Source: Leuctra nigra (taxonomy: Eukaryota > Arthropoda > Insecta > Plecoptera > Leuctridae). Taken from it: a DNA stretch of 64,000 bases. Below, piece by piece: positions 12,833 through 24,199 of the stretch (positions are counted from its first letter, which is position 1; every line of letters starts with the position of its first letter). The translations under genes were made by a program, and so were the position numbers. The notes below the pieces were generated by a model. The model ran no database searches and had not been told where the DNA came from. It worked only from the letters and a program-made list of their open reading frames with translations. Location: assembly GCA_934045905.1 (NCBI GenBank), contig OW203762.1, forward strand, positions 25,328,345 to 25,392,344, given 5' to 3'.

Positions 12833-14940
12833 GCAGACTCCACATGCTAACTCATGGCACTGGAAAGATGTTTCGTATACTGTCAACGTCAACTACGTTC
12901 CCCTTTTACTTATTAAATATTTATTAAGGCTCTTGCATCACGATATTTATTATAAATGCGTCGCATGTTCGTTTTCTGCTATTGGTAATCGATTTGAAAA
13001 GTATAAAACAATAATTATATTAGGACGAACAAATAAAAAAAAATTAAATATAATTGTACAAAATAGAAATATATGAAAACCGCCAGACTACGACAGATCT
13101 ATAGTTGGCCGAAAGGTCGCAACGAAACAACTGGGCCCACTGGGCACGGGCAGCATAATAAAGAGGTGCATATGAAGTTCATTATGACACAAACCTTTTG
13201 TATTTTAACATGGTGGTTTTGGTATAAACTATAAAGTAGAAAGATGGTACTTTAGAATTATTGCAATTCTAATCTATAGATAAAAGATAGTTAATAATAC
13301 GCATTGTTTTTATCTTGCATTCAACTGGGTGCCTTTTTAGCAGATCATATTTATTTGTGAATCCAGCTCCAGAACTTGAAGACACCACTAAAAAAGTTAT
13401 ACATTTTCAACTTGAACATTTCAATTTTAATTAGTTCAATGAACCTGACAATATATAAATCAGATTATTGTTGCTTCTGACATGCACGTCGAATTTGTCG
13501 GGTAATTTCGGTTCATGCCGAAACAACATCTTCTCATCACATACAAAGTAAACAACAATCTTGTCCATGAGCGAGCGAAGAGGAATAATCTAAATAAAGA
13601 GCTTCACGTACATTTTAAATTGTCAACAACAGTCGTTGAGATGTTTTCACTTTTTTCAACTTATAAAACGTACTTATTCAAAACAGAAAAGTAACCCTGT
13701 ATAGGTAGATTCTATTTGCACTCCCTTCTGGTAACGATGGTGACGAAGATACATGTAAGTAATGCAAAGAGCGGTGTAGAAACTGCTAATGGCTCTCTGC
13801 CAAAGATTACTGAAGCTCCAATTCCTTCGCTGAACCAGTATGTACTTTTCACTGCCGTCACGTGTTCAACCTAGCACACGCTTAGTCGATTACTTAGGTC
13901 TTCTTACTTATTACTTCTCCATGGCCGTCCCAGGAGTTATACCAGACGGAGGCAAACTTTGCAGTTGATAGGGAGTTAATGCGGGTCTGGGGGCGGGGGT
14001 AATTTTGTTAATTTTAACAAAATGTTTAGCATACGTTTTAGACATGCTCAAGAGTCCGGTTTCATTTCGCTCCTGTAAAATGGGTGGACAAAAATCTAAA
14101 ACAACCTATTTTAATTATTTGTTTGTAAGTTACTTAATTTGTAGAATATGTGGAATTCCAGAGTATGCCCCTCTTGCCCCTCATGTACATTTCCATCTTA
14201 CAAGCCACATAATAGACACGTACTTATTATGTTCATACATGCGCTATCACAACGAATATTTAAATATCATCTTCGTCGCGCCTGATTGTTTTCACATTCC
14301 CAACAAGTACTTCTAACTTTTACTGCTCTGCGCTTCAACAGAATTGACAGAAATCCATAAACTCTGTGCAGATTTTCTTGCTAGAGAGCCGCTAAAAATT
14401 AACATTGCCAGTCACGAAACGGGCGCGAACTGAAGAAGGTAGAAAGAAACTAGAAATCGAGAGTTGACGCAGTGTAATTTGCATTCCAGTTATTAGCAAC
14501 ACTTGAAAATGTTAGCTTTCAATATATTACCGTCGTCATGACAATAAGTAGGTAACGTCGGCGTTTTATTAAATGTCGCTGACAGTTCGAATTTACAGCA
14601 CTATTCATTCATTTCTATGCATTGTGTTGAAAAAACGAATGCTTGGTGATATTTTTAAAAGGCTGAGCTACACAAATAGTTTTAAATACAATGTCACAAT
14701 AGCGAATTTATGAGTTGTTAGAAGTGACGAGAAACTAGTTACAGATAAAGATCAATTGCATTTATAATTAAAAAATGAAACACGTGTTCCGATCACGTTC
14801 TGTACAAATTTAAAAATATTGTAGAAATTAAAAAAAACATATTTTACAGCTTGTGAAAATATATGACTAGTTACAAATATGGTTCAATTCCACCATACCA
14901 TGTGCAAAATTAAAAAAAAATCGATAGGGATATTATTTGG
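12833..14940. other. No gene recognised; likely intron of the 15-kb candidate gene
   Basis: If the minus-strand donor at 15,000 is real, this region would be its first intron. No exon was recognised on the minus strand. Confidence 0.45.
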
Positions 14941-15000
14941 AGTTCATTCCAAAACACGCTGGTCACCGGTATTGTAAAACCATGTATTTATAAAACTTAC

Positions 15001-15168
15001 GTGCGACAGTTGTATATTTAGTCTGGCACGACGTGGTCTGGTCCTGGTAGTAAACGACGCCGGCGTCGCGACGGAAGACAAGAGAACAATCGGCGTCGAC
15101 GCGCGAGCAACACTAGAGAGCGCGGTGAGCGAGACACAACCACGCGCGAAGACAGCCAGTGCAAGACT
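15001..15168 (-). other. Candidate ATG-free first exon of an unknown minus-strand gene
   Basis: Read on the minus strand, a CpG-rich 168-base segment runs from a TCAGT initiator (A at 15168) to CGCAC|GTAAGT, a perfect splice donor whose intron starts at 15000. The segment has no ATG on that strand, as expected for a non-coding 5' UTR exon. GGTTGT lies at +28 to +33 and fits the downstream promoter element consensus. No coding exon that could follow was recognised to the left, so the gene probably continues beyond position 1 through a long intron. Open frames across the region extend upstream of the start and look accidental. Confidence 0.5.
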
Positions 15169-15260
15169 GAACTGAACTGGCGGAGCAAGTGCCGCTCGCT
15201 CGGCCCGCCCACCAGTACTTGCGTCATGCTCACACACACAGATGCACCCGCCGACACTTG
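15166..15260 (-). promoter_or_regulatory. CpG-rich minus-strand promoter with double TCAGT initiator
   Basis: Two abutting TCAGT initiators lie at 15171-15175 and 15166-15170 on the minus strand. Just upstream (higher coordinates) are a GGGCGGGCC box and TGACGCAA. CpG density here is far above the AT-rich surroundings, which are CpG-poor. Confidence 0.45.
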
Positions 15261-15745
15261 TTTAGGATATTGTCAGCCGAAATCAATTATGCGTTAAGCG
15301 GCACTAATTGCCATTCGAGAGAATGGAAAACGATTATCTGATTATCGATCGTTTTAGCTATGAACCCGAATTGTCTCTGTGAATCATTCGAAATCGTCGC
15401 TTTATTCCAATTTTAATTTTGCAAATTAGAAGGAAACGGCAAAACTTGAGGAATCACCAAAACAAAACTCTTCATCGGTCTTTTGAATTGAACCCAAATT
15501 ATCTTTGTGACGGATCAATAAAATTTATCGTTTAGCACTAAAAAGTCAAACCACAAATATATTTTATAAATTAGAAAATTATTTATCAACAGTTTAATTT
15601 TTTTAATTTTTTTACTATTTTACGTAGCCGGTATTACCAAAGTACATTGTGACGGATTAACTAACTTTTGTATTACATTCAATTTGTTTCAATCTTTTTG
15701 GGTATCTGATAGGCTGTGCCGCAAATTTAGTCCAATATTTAGTTA

Positions 15746-15901
15746 GGGCCGGTATAAACAAAGTTAATCTGAGCTGGATTAACTAAATATTGGACTAAAT
15801 TGGCGGCACAGCCATTCAGATACCTCAAAATGATTGGAACCGTTGAATTTGATCCAAAAGTTAATTAACCCAGCTCAGATAAACTTTGGTAATACCGGCC
15901 C
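15746..15901. mobile_element. PIF/Harbinger-like MITE, copy 2, nested beside a half copy
   Basis: Ends GGGCCGGTATAAACAAAGTT and AAACTTTGGTAATACCGGCCC are inverted repeats, flanked by TTA (15743-15745, 15902-15904). Directly to the left, 15,627-15,742 is half of a second copy (GCCGGTATTACCAAAG...), so this copy landed in or next to an older relative. Confidence 0.85.
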
Positions 15902-16288
15902 TTAATCGATCTATAGGTAACATGGTTTGTTTATACATTTAAATTATAACACGCGATACAATCGTTTCTCAATTAAAAAATAAATAATTGCTCACTACTA
16001 TTCATTCAGAAACGTAAAATTTCACTGTTTCCCGTGTTTGTATCTTCGCGAAGACAATGAGCTCAAGAGCAGCGCAGCCTCGCTCCATAATATTCGCGTG
16101 CCAAGTGGACCTGCTGCACTAGATGTTCAAACATTGCTGGACTGGAACAACATCCTTAGGACCATTCCTCTTTGTTCCCAGCATTCAAGTGCATTATCCA
16201 TACTGCAGGGGCTTGTTTGTTGGGCCAACACCATGGGGCCTACACCGACTTGCTTGCACTGGGACATTGTGACCAGCATTATGAGGGG

Positions 16289-16824
16289 CAGTGGTGTAGT
16301 CGAGGGTATAAGCCTTGAGTATGGACCCCCATACTCTAACTCAAGGGTATAAGTACGCTGGCCTTGAGTATGGACCCCTTCAAGTACGCGGAAATACGCC
16401 GTATACATACAAATTATTTTTGACCTGTGCGTTTATAAATAATTGTTGGGGTATATGCTGATACGGGCGTATACACCATTCTTCGTATATAAATCGAGCC
16501 TTTTTTTTAATGCCAGTTGAGGTGTCATAAAGATGTTATTTGATACAGAATACCAAAAATTCTATTGATTTGCTAAAGAACACTTACAATTTTAGACATT
16601 TTAATTGTATTGAAGCAAGAAATAACAAGTATTGCAGAAAATCGCAAAAAATGTCTGGAAAAGTAAAGAAATAGAGAAGAATCAAGGCTTTTATAAAAGC
16701 AAAAAGTGTTTCAAGAAATCGTTACATTGCGCCAAAACGAATGACCTTGAGGAAACCCCCTTATTTTCCTCCGCGTGTCATTTTTTTGCGTATACCCATA
16801 AATTTCTTTAGGACTACACCATTG
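16289..16824. mobile_element. CAGTGGTGTAGTC-ended hAT-like element
   Basis: CAGTGGTGTAGTC at the left and GACTACACCATTG at the right are inverted with one mismatch. The interior repeats TTGAGTATGGACCCC and GGGTATAAG. Flanks ATGAGGGG and GACAGGGG match only partly, so the 8-bp duplication is unproven. Confidence 0.6.
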
Positions 16825-16844
16825 GACAGGGGCCAGCTTGACGT

Positions 16845-16985
16845 ATCTTCAACGGTGATAAGCGCGAAGGAGGCGGTCGTGGCCTACTAGAGGTGAACCT
16901 TCCCAGCATTTGTTATCGACAGAGTGAAACCACGAGATGACAGCGGGATTGAACTCTGGGTAAGCGATTGGGAATCGCATGTTTC
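16845..16985 (-). repeat. SINE-like repeat fragment
   Basis: GGAGGCGGTCGTGGCCTACT and CTTCCCAGCATTTGTTATCG, then GCGGGATTGAACTCTGG, are the minus-strand core and box B. Confidence 0.65.
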
Positions 16986-17510
16986 GTCAAAGCGCTTTTT
17001 TTAATTTGTGTTCACACTAACAGCATTTAAAAAAAATCAGGACTAGTGTACTAGTGTACTTTATGACCTCTGGTACGACCTCAAAGTGTTAAATGCGTTT
17101 ATTTTATCATAAATATCGTATTTAACACTTTGAGGTTGTACCAGAGGTCATAAAGTACTCCAGGAAGCGGATACACAAAGAGAGATTCTACAGAATCCCA
17201 GAGATTTTGACTGAGATTTTGTTTAAAGTCTGGTTTAATTAAACAAAATCTCAATCAAAATCTCTTGGATTCTGTAGAATCTCTCTTTGTGGATCGGCTT
17301 CCAGGACGGTTATTCTAAATTTCCTTGTCGTCTCGTATTTGATACGGTGTCACCACCATGTGTTGTAACTAATGGATCGCTATAGTCGTAGTCACTACTA
17401 TCTGAATTCTTAAATTTGCGTAATGTAGTGTGAAGACATCATTTAAATAAATCTCTTTGAAGAACAGTGCGTTTCCCGTTCGCCCTCTGATGTAAGGTGT
17501 TCACAATTTT
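16950..17510. mobile_element. Degraded copy of the 20.6-kb foldback MITE
   Basis: The core palindrome TTTATGACCTCTGGTACGAC...CAGAGGTCATAAAGTACT at 17,057-17,160 and the outer GGGAATCGCA and TTTCCCGTTCG pieces match the complete copy. A separate foldback at 17160-17305 splits the right arm. Confidence 0.75.
17160..17305. mobile_element. Short foldback MITE nested in an older foldback
   Basis: CCAGGAAGCGGATACACAAA and its imperfect complement at the right bound a 146-bp element with arms of about 66 bp and almost no loop. It interrupts the 16.95-17.51 kb element and is therefore younger. Confidence 0.8.
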
Positions 17511-18229
17511 AGTGAACTAATTAGCGCCAATTACTGAAATAATTGGTTGTCGTCATAAGTTGACTTTTAGTTTGAACATCGGCTCTTCTTACATGGAGCG
17601 ATATTAACGAACCATGTGACTCAGACACTAAATGCTCAGAGGTTCGAATGTGTGAATATTTTATGTTTAAATTAGCAACTCTTGTCCTGCCTGGGTGGCA
17701 TTATTTCCTGATCGCTCTACAAGATGGCGGCGTGTGTCCTCAACTAATTATCAGCAAACCCATCACGACGACTTGATTACAAGTTAGGACCAGACTTCCT
17801 TGACGACGTCGTCACGTACGCCAAACTTTCAATTAATAGCCAAGTTTGATCGAAACACTTTGTGATGTCACTACAAGAGAACTGCAACTACAGGATCGAA
17901 AGAAATTGGGAGTAAATGGAAACTCAACATAGTCAACTCAAATGAGAGAGTTGCTGGTCTGTAGACATTGGAAACATCAAAGACAAACATAATGATCTGC
18001 AAATTATCAATTTACGTGCATGTCTATTGACTTCTCGATAAAACAAATAAGATTCAAAATATGCTATATAATGTCAATAACTCAGATAATTATATTTTTG
18101 ACCAATTCAGCTGATTATTTTCGGCATATGTTTTCAACGATTCATCTCACTTTCAACCATTTACTAATCAGATTTGTTTGTCTAAAACTTAAATGATTTA
18201 TACAGATTTATTGTATAATGGCATGAATA

Positions 18230-18312
18230 TGTGTGCAAAATTGCAGATTTGTAGGTTGGTTCAACAAGAAGGGAGAAAGTACTGTATAAGAGAGCAAGTT
18301 TCGCTCGCTCAA
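18230..18312 (-). mobile_element. TGAGCGAGCG-family 5' end fragment
   Basis: ATGTGTGCAAAATTGCAGAT and TTTCGCTCGCTCAA match the 5' portion of the family on the minus strand; the rest is lost. Confidence 0.45.
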
Positions 18313-20606
18313 TAATTGTATGTGTGATTGACTTGATAATAATCAAGTGCAACTGTTGTTCTTGAAAGAACGAGCCATGACCTAAAATATAAGTCATCAG
18401 GTTTAACTAGGCAATTGACACCTCGAATAATTAACAAGGAAACATAATTCCGTCCTACTTAATTTTCTCGTAAGTACAAAGTATACATCATTTTCTTGGC
18501 AAACTTTGAATTTGCAGTGGAAAATGGGGATGTATTATGGAAATGAGACAGTTTCTTTCAACTCCCCGAAGAATTTCATTACCGTTTTCTTGTCTCGTAC
18601 ATATTAAAACCCCCGCTTCCTCTATACACCATCTACAAGGTAACTTTTAATAACGTTCGCTGCTTACTAAATGTACACGAAGCATGCAAATGTAATATGA
18701 TGCAAATCAAAGAGCTGGATTTTTTCTCTTCCAAATAAAATCCTTTTAAACATTCAATTTATATTCAGATTCAAGGAATATGCGTTTTCATTTTGTCACT
18801 TTCCGAGGAAAAAACAAATTATCGTCTAGAAATCGAATCTACTTAACAAAACGCCGCTAAAATGAAATATTCAGAGATATTACATTTCAAATCATGAAGC
18901 ATTTCGAAGAAGATTTTCTGTTACTCTCGACTTAGATTTGCAAGAGTCACAGAGCCTATATATACCTATATAACTTTATTTCAATGAATTTTATACTGCC
19001 ATTATAAAATAGTTGACAATGACACAGTATAACCAAGAGAAGGTATAACAAATACAAATTTGATGAAGATATAATATAAAATTTACATTTAGTATTATTA
19101 ATATTATTTATTTTATATGAAGGGATGTGCGAAGGGAGGGACATCCCTTCATATCATCCTGACTCCATGAAAGTTTTCCACAGAAACCCAGTTTCTCATA
19201 TTTTTTATTTTTTTTATTTTACAGTGCTTTTTTTCACTGATAGTTATCAGTGACAGTTTATTTTTATTATAGGCACCGAGAGTTCGCCACGAGTGAGAGA
19301 AATTAGCAACTTTTGTGGGAAGATCGTCAACTGTTTTATTTCTCATTGGCCGTGACCTAGCAACCGATCAGATGTCAACAAATGTACTCAAAATATTTCG
19401 GAATCAGAACTAAGTCGCGCAAATTAATATTGTGATCAGATTCAGTGAAATTGTGAACACTTTATTATTAATATTTTGTAGGCGAATAAACATTAGATAA
19501 ACTTGTGTAAATTTTAAGAATTGATAATGCGTAATATGTGCAGCAACATAACGTATAACTGCAGCGACTTGGACGCCTTGCCAAAAGGTAAGCTTCCTTC
19601 CCACAGATTAGGTGGCTCTGTCTGTACTTTTTGCAGTGCCATCTGTTGTCTAAACACGCTGCCTATAGCTTATGATTATTTACCTTCATATTTTGTACAC
19701 TTTTATATAGAGCTGGTACTGGGGCATTTGTTTAACGGGTCATCCTAATCCCAACTACTATCAAAACACTTTAAAAGTAGTTGTTTTGAAAATAAATAAT
19801 AACACAATCACTTCAAATTGGTACTGAATGATACCAGAGCACGCATGTCAAGCCTAGCGAAAACGCACTCCTTTTTAATCCAATTAAGCTCTATATTTGC
19901 ATCCAACATTACCCCAGTGTACTCGGTAATATCCTAATAGCGGCAATGACGGTGTGTCTTTGGGGAAATTACGCTGCAAAAAGTAGAAGCCGCTCACCGA
20001 AACCTTGTCAGACGTATAACTGCGTTAGTGTGGTATATTCCACAAGCATTACGTGTTACGTGCACTTCACGTACCGTTTTACTGTTGACAAAGCTACGTG
20101 TCATCATGTCCATACGCGCTACGTCAAGCGTGGCACGGAACATGGAATTACTGACGGCTATTATATGAGAGCTTTGTGCTATAACAACAGATCAGAGGAG
20201 AATATTTTATCTCATGGTTTGTTACAATTCGCGGTTTAGGCACGGCTTATTTCGTGGTGTTTGTAGGCAGATATACACTATTTATCGTTAATGATTATGC
20301 GGATGATTGGGATGTAGAAAAGAGAAGGACGCGGTCGTGCTTTTTAGTAGAACAATGATTCATGAATGCTTCAGTTTTGCGATTTTTGGAAAATACAAAA
20401 AATAGGCGGAGTGAGTCGTAGATACACATAGTGTTGGGATTTTTCATGAAATTGTTTTGTGAAATTTTCATGAAATTTTTCATGAAAATGTTCAATGTTT
20501 TGAATCCTGAGGAAGGTAAATTTAATTTTCTATTTTAATTTTTTTCTGGTAAAACATTTTTAAACGTATTTCTATCACGCATAATAATGTTACACACCTC
20601 CATTAA

Positions 20607-21001
20607 GAGGCAAACGGAAGCGAACGGGAATCGCACGGTTCATCATAGCGTTTTTTTGAAATTTTGTCTTCCCACTAAATAATTTTAAAAAATCAGATAG
20701 TAACGACCCATTACAGCCTAATAGACTAAATAATGCCACACACTGGAGTACTTTATGACCTCTGGTGCGACCTCAAAGTGTAAAATACGATTATTTTTTA
20801 TTATTTTACTAAAAATATCGTATTTAACACTTTGAGGTCGTACCAGAGGTCATAATAAACTCCAGAGTGCGGCATTATTTAGTCTATTATGCTGTTATGG
20901 GTCGTTACTATCTGATTTTTTAAAATTATTTTGTGGGAAGACAACATTTCAAAAAAACGCTCTGATAAACCGTGCGATTCCCGTTCGCTTCCGTTTGCCT
21001 C
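20607..21001. mobile_element. TTAA-flanked foldback MITE, complete
   Basis: Arms of about 190 bp are near-perfect inverted repeats beginning GAGGCAAACGGAAGCGAACG and ending in its complement. TTAA flanks both ends (20603-20606, 21002-21005), as in piggyBac-type insertion. The centre is an AT-rich loop between GACCTCAAAGTG and CACTTTGAGGTC. Confidence 0.88.
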
Positions 21002-21524
21002 TTAACACTTTACACAATAAAAAAATAAAAAAAATATGCTGAAAGGTCCTCTGTAAATGAGTATTTTCATGAAAATTTTCATAAAAATCTCTCTCTAAAA
21101 AGAGAAAATCAACAGTCAACAGTCCCAACACTAGGTACACATAAGCGCAATGTTATAACTCAACTGCAATAAAACTCGTCAAATTAACAACATAGGGCAG
21201 TAAATAAGTTGTGTAGTTTACTGTTCTAGATCTTATTTAATATTTGATGTTTCTGATAATGGTGGAAGATGGCACTAGGGTGTCACACTCTGTCGTGTTT
21301 TATGGAAACACGAATCGCGTCCAAGCGTGCGATTTGCGATTTGAACACGATTCATTGGAACCTTGTTCCTTACTTTCCTATCGACTTATAAAATCTTATT
21401 CAGTGTTCACACCAAACCGACGAAAAGAAAATACCAACAAAACAAAGACATGAGATAAGAGCAACAAGAGAGAAGCAAGAGCTGTTTTGTTTCGCCTTGT
21501 CGTTGGTTTAGCCAAGGATTGGAG

Positions 21525-21590
21525 GGTTGGTCTCGGGAATCGAACGGACCGATAAGAGTCGATTGTATTACCACCTGAGCTAACTCTCTC
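21525..21590 (-). tRNA. tRNA-like sequence resembling tRNA-Lys(CUU)
   Basis: The minus strand reads GTTAGCTCAGGTGGTAATAC, then CGACTCTTATCGG, then GTTCGATTCCC. These match box A, a Lys-CUU-like anticodon region and box B. Stem pairing is incomplete, so this is a degraded tRNA or SINE promoter. Confidence 0.5.
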
Positions 21591-21695
21591 GATGATCATA
21601 CGTATTTCTCTAACACTAAAAAATAAAAACTCAGTAAAAGTGTTTAAATTGGTTTCTTCTTGAAAGAAACTGGATGATTAATTAACAATATTACC

Positions 21696-22043
21696 CAAGG
21701 GCGTATCCATGATTAAATTTCGGGGGGGGGGGGGCGGACATTACTAATATTTTGACAAATCACAGTGGAAAACAGGGGGTTCGGGGGCGTAGCCCTCAAG
21801 AAAATTTTGGATCAAGGTCATTCATTTAGGTGCGATTTGGAATCGCAGTGTATAGCTATTTTGGAAAATTATAAATTACAAAATATGAATTTTAACTAAA
21901 TTTTAACCATTTTGAAACGTTTTTGACATGATCTGTCTATTTATAAGACTGTTTTTTTTCACATATAATTTTAAATGTTCTTATTTTCTTAGATGAAACC
22001 CTGATTTCAGGGGGGGGGGCATGGCCCCCTGAATACGCCCTTG
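21696..22043. mobile_element. CAAGGGCGTAT-ended element with internal G runs
   Basis: CAAGGGCGTATCCATG and TGAATACGCCCTTG are inverted ends, flanked by TACC on both sides (21692-21695, 22044-22047). Runs of 10-13 G lie about 30 bases in from each end. Superfamily is not clear from a 4-bp duplication. Confidence 0.75.
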
Positions 22044-22408
22044 TACCTACTTTGAGTACTGAATAAGATGGAATTTTAGAACAACAAATCAATAACAGTA
22101 ATCAATCATGGCAATGTTTTACATCAGGAAAATGACCGAAAGAACTTTGATCAATACCTAATATAATATGCAGTTTATGTAAATTAATAGAAATTAGCTG
22201 AACCGTTGGTGCTTTGGGTTGCACTGTGTGACTGTGTCAGTGTGTGACTGTTGTTATCATGGACATGGATAGGAAACTGAAAGGTTTTAAACACCCACAT
22301 TTCCTTGCCATCCAGAGATAGCAAAAGACTCCTCCATGCTGGATGTCGGCAAACAACACGAGTCGCCGAATGACAGTCCTGTCCTGTGTGATTGTCATCT
22401 GAGCTAAC

Positions 22409-22490
22409 CTGAATTTATACAAATCGTCGGTGAATATCCATAAGCCATCCCCGCTGATTTCACTGCCTAATGCGACACACTTGTGTTTCA
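22409..22490 (-). other. Possible internal exon of an unknown minus-strand gene
   Basis: On the minus strand, CTCCATACTCACAG is a good acceptor ending at 22491. The next 82 bases read KHKCVALGSEISGDGLWIF and on to a possible donor TTCAG|GTTAGC. The composition looks coding-like but I do not recognise the family, and the frame stays open past the donor to 22237. It may be chance or a decayed exon. Confidence 0.18.
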
Positions 22491-23989
22491 CTGTGAGTAT
22501 GGAGTTTTAACTTTTAATGTGTTTTTATCGGAAACAATAGAAACGTATTAGAAATTATAGTGAAAATATGTTATTTTGATCGTATAATGACAGCTAACAG
22601 CAATAGGTTAGTAACGGCAAAAGAGCATCCAACCTCATAATAGTTTCCCTTCGTAAAGGCGGGACAGCTATTTATTTTCTATGCTAGACGAGAAAAAAAC
22701 TACAGAAATTAAATATTTTATCCTCCTTCCATCACACGAAGTGCAGGTATTTATTTTCTAAAATACATAGCCCAGACAATTATTTTTTAATTAAACACCA
22801 CTCAATTACTACAGAATATTTGATTTGTAAATATTTTCGATAATTTTTTTTATATAGTCCATGAAACACGAAGAACTGTCGTAAGAATACTCTGAAATAG
22901 TGTGAATAGCTTATCGTATAGGTATTTACCAAAATGTCAATCTAATCTTTCCCTGAGGTTGATTTAAACAAACGCTCTGGAACAATGAACCAAAACTTCG
23001 AATAATCGATAATACATTTATTCAAAACTAAAGGTCACACGATAAGGCGATAAAAGAAGTTTCCAAGTTCAGATAACCATTATTTCTGACGCGTGTAGTT
23101 CCTATAGCTTCACGTACAACAGGTTCGATTACGTATAAGTTCAATGTTGTGCATCAGTACCTAATCGATACGGTGCTAAACGTTCAGCCTTGATTCAATC
23201 GATTCTATTGTCATCCAAATCACGCAAAATTAAACCCCATTCATTGTATCGTGAAAGGAGACAAATGAAAAAACGTTGACACGTAATTAATTGTATAACT
23301 GTGATAGATCGTATACCTGAATCACCCTGAACGAAACTTATAAAAAAAGCGACAATGTAATACTATTTGTTATCCAGGACAAAAATGTATTATTACGGAA
23401 CATTAGAATGTGTGATTCCGGAGTAAAAAAACGTATTAAAATAAATTTTCGTACGTCGTAAATAACACAGGAAAGGGAGGTACGTGCGGAACTGTGTTGA
23501 ATTATACGGCAAGCGCACTGGCTGCGTGAAATAGTTGTTATAAGTTGCATGTTTCGTCGTGATAGGCAAGCATAGGCAAGGAATGTGACGACATATCATA
23601 TAAGGTGTTTGTCGACGAGTTGTGTTTAATGAACTGCTTATGAGAATTTAATAATAAAAATACAATCAGACATTATAGTAATTAGGATCAAATTGTTAAT
23701 AATTATTCAATTATTAACATACTTTAAAAAAAAAGTCTAAATATTCATAGCTGTTAAGCTGTTTTTCTCTCAAATTAATTTAAGAAATTAATATAATAAG
23801 CTACGCATTGACACAACCAATTTTCTATTATTGCAATTCGTAAAATTAATTATAGCTTTTGAACAACTGAAATTGTTATAACTAAAATGCGAATATGCAA
23901 CGAATTGGAGAAGTTTGGTAAAATGTTAGTCTAAATGACATTGCAAAATGTCGAATTAATCGGATTAACCAATCGGAAGATATATATTT

Positions 23990-24199
23990 TTTAATTGAAC
24001 TAATCAGAGGATATCAAAAAGGATTGGTTCAGAGTTGATCCTTACATGTTTGCAAAGATTCAGCGTGATCGGAGAAACGGTACGACCTGTATATCGGTAC
24101 GGAGGTCCATACTCAAGGGTACGGACAGACAAACAAACAAAGAAAAACAGAGGTAGTGCCAAAAGAGCGAAAAAGGAGACGATCGCTTCGCTCGCTCAA
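23990..24199 (-). mobile_element. TGAGCGAGCG-family 5' end fragment
   Basis: GTGCCAAAAGAGCGAAAAAGG then ATCGCTTCGCTCGCTCAA matches the right edge of the 48.8-49.6 kb copy. Upstream, TTCAGCGTGATCGGAG resembles its core. No 3' hairpin end was found to the left. Confidence 0.55.

Noticed and set aside
14944..15257. Overlapping Arg/Ser/Val-rich minus-strand frames of 97 and 79 codons
   Set aside because: They span the predicted transcription start and the first splice donor; better explained as a CpG-rich promoter and non-coding exon.
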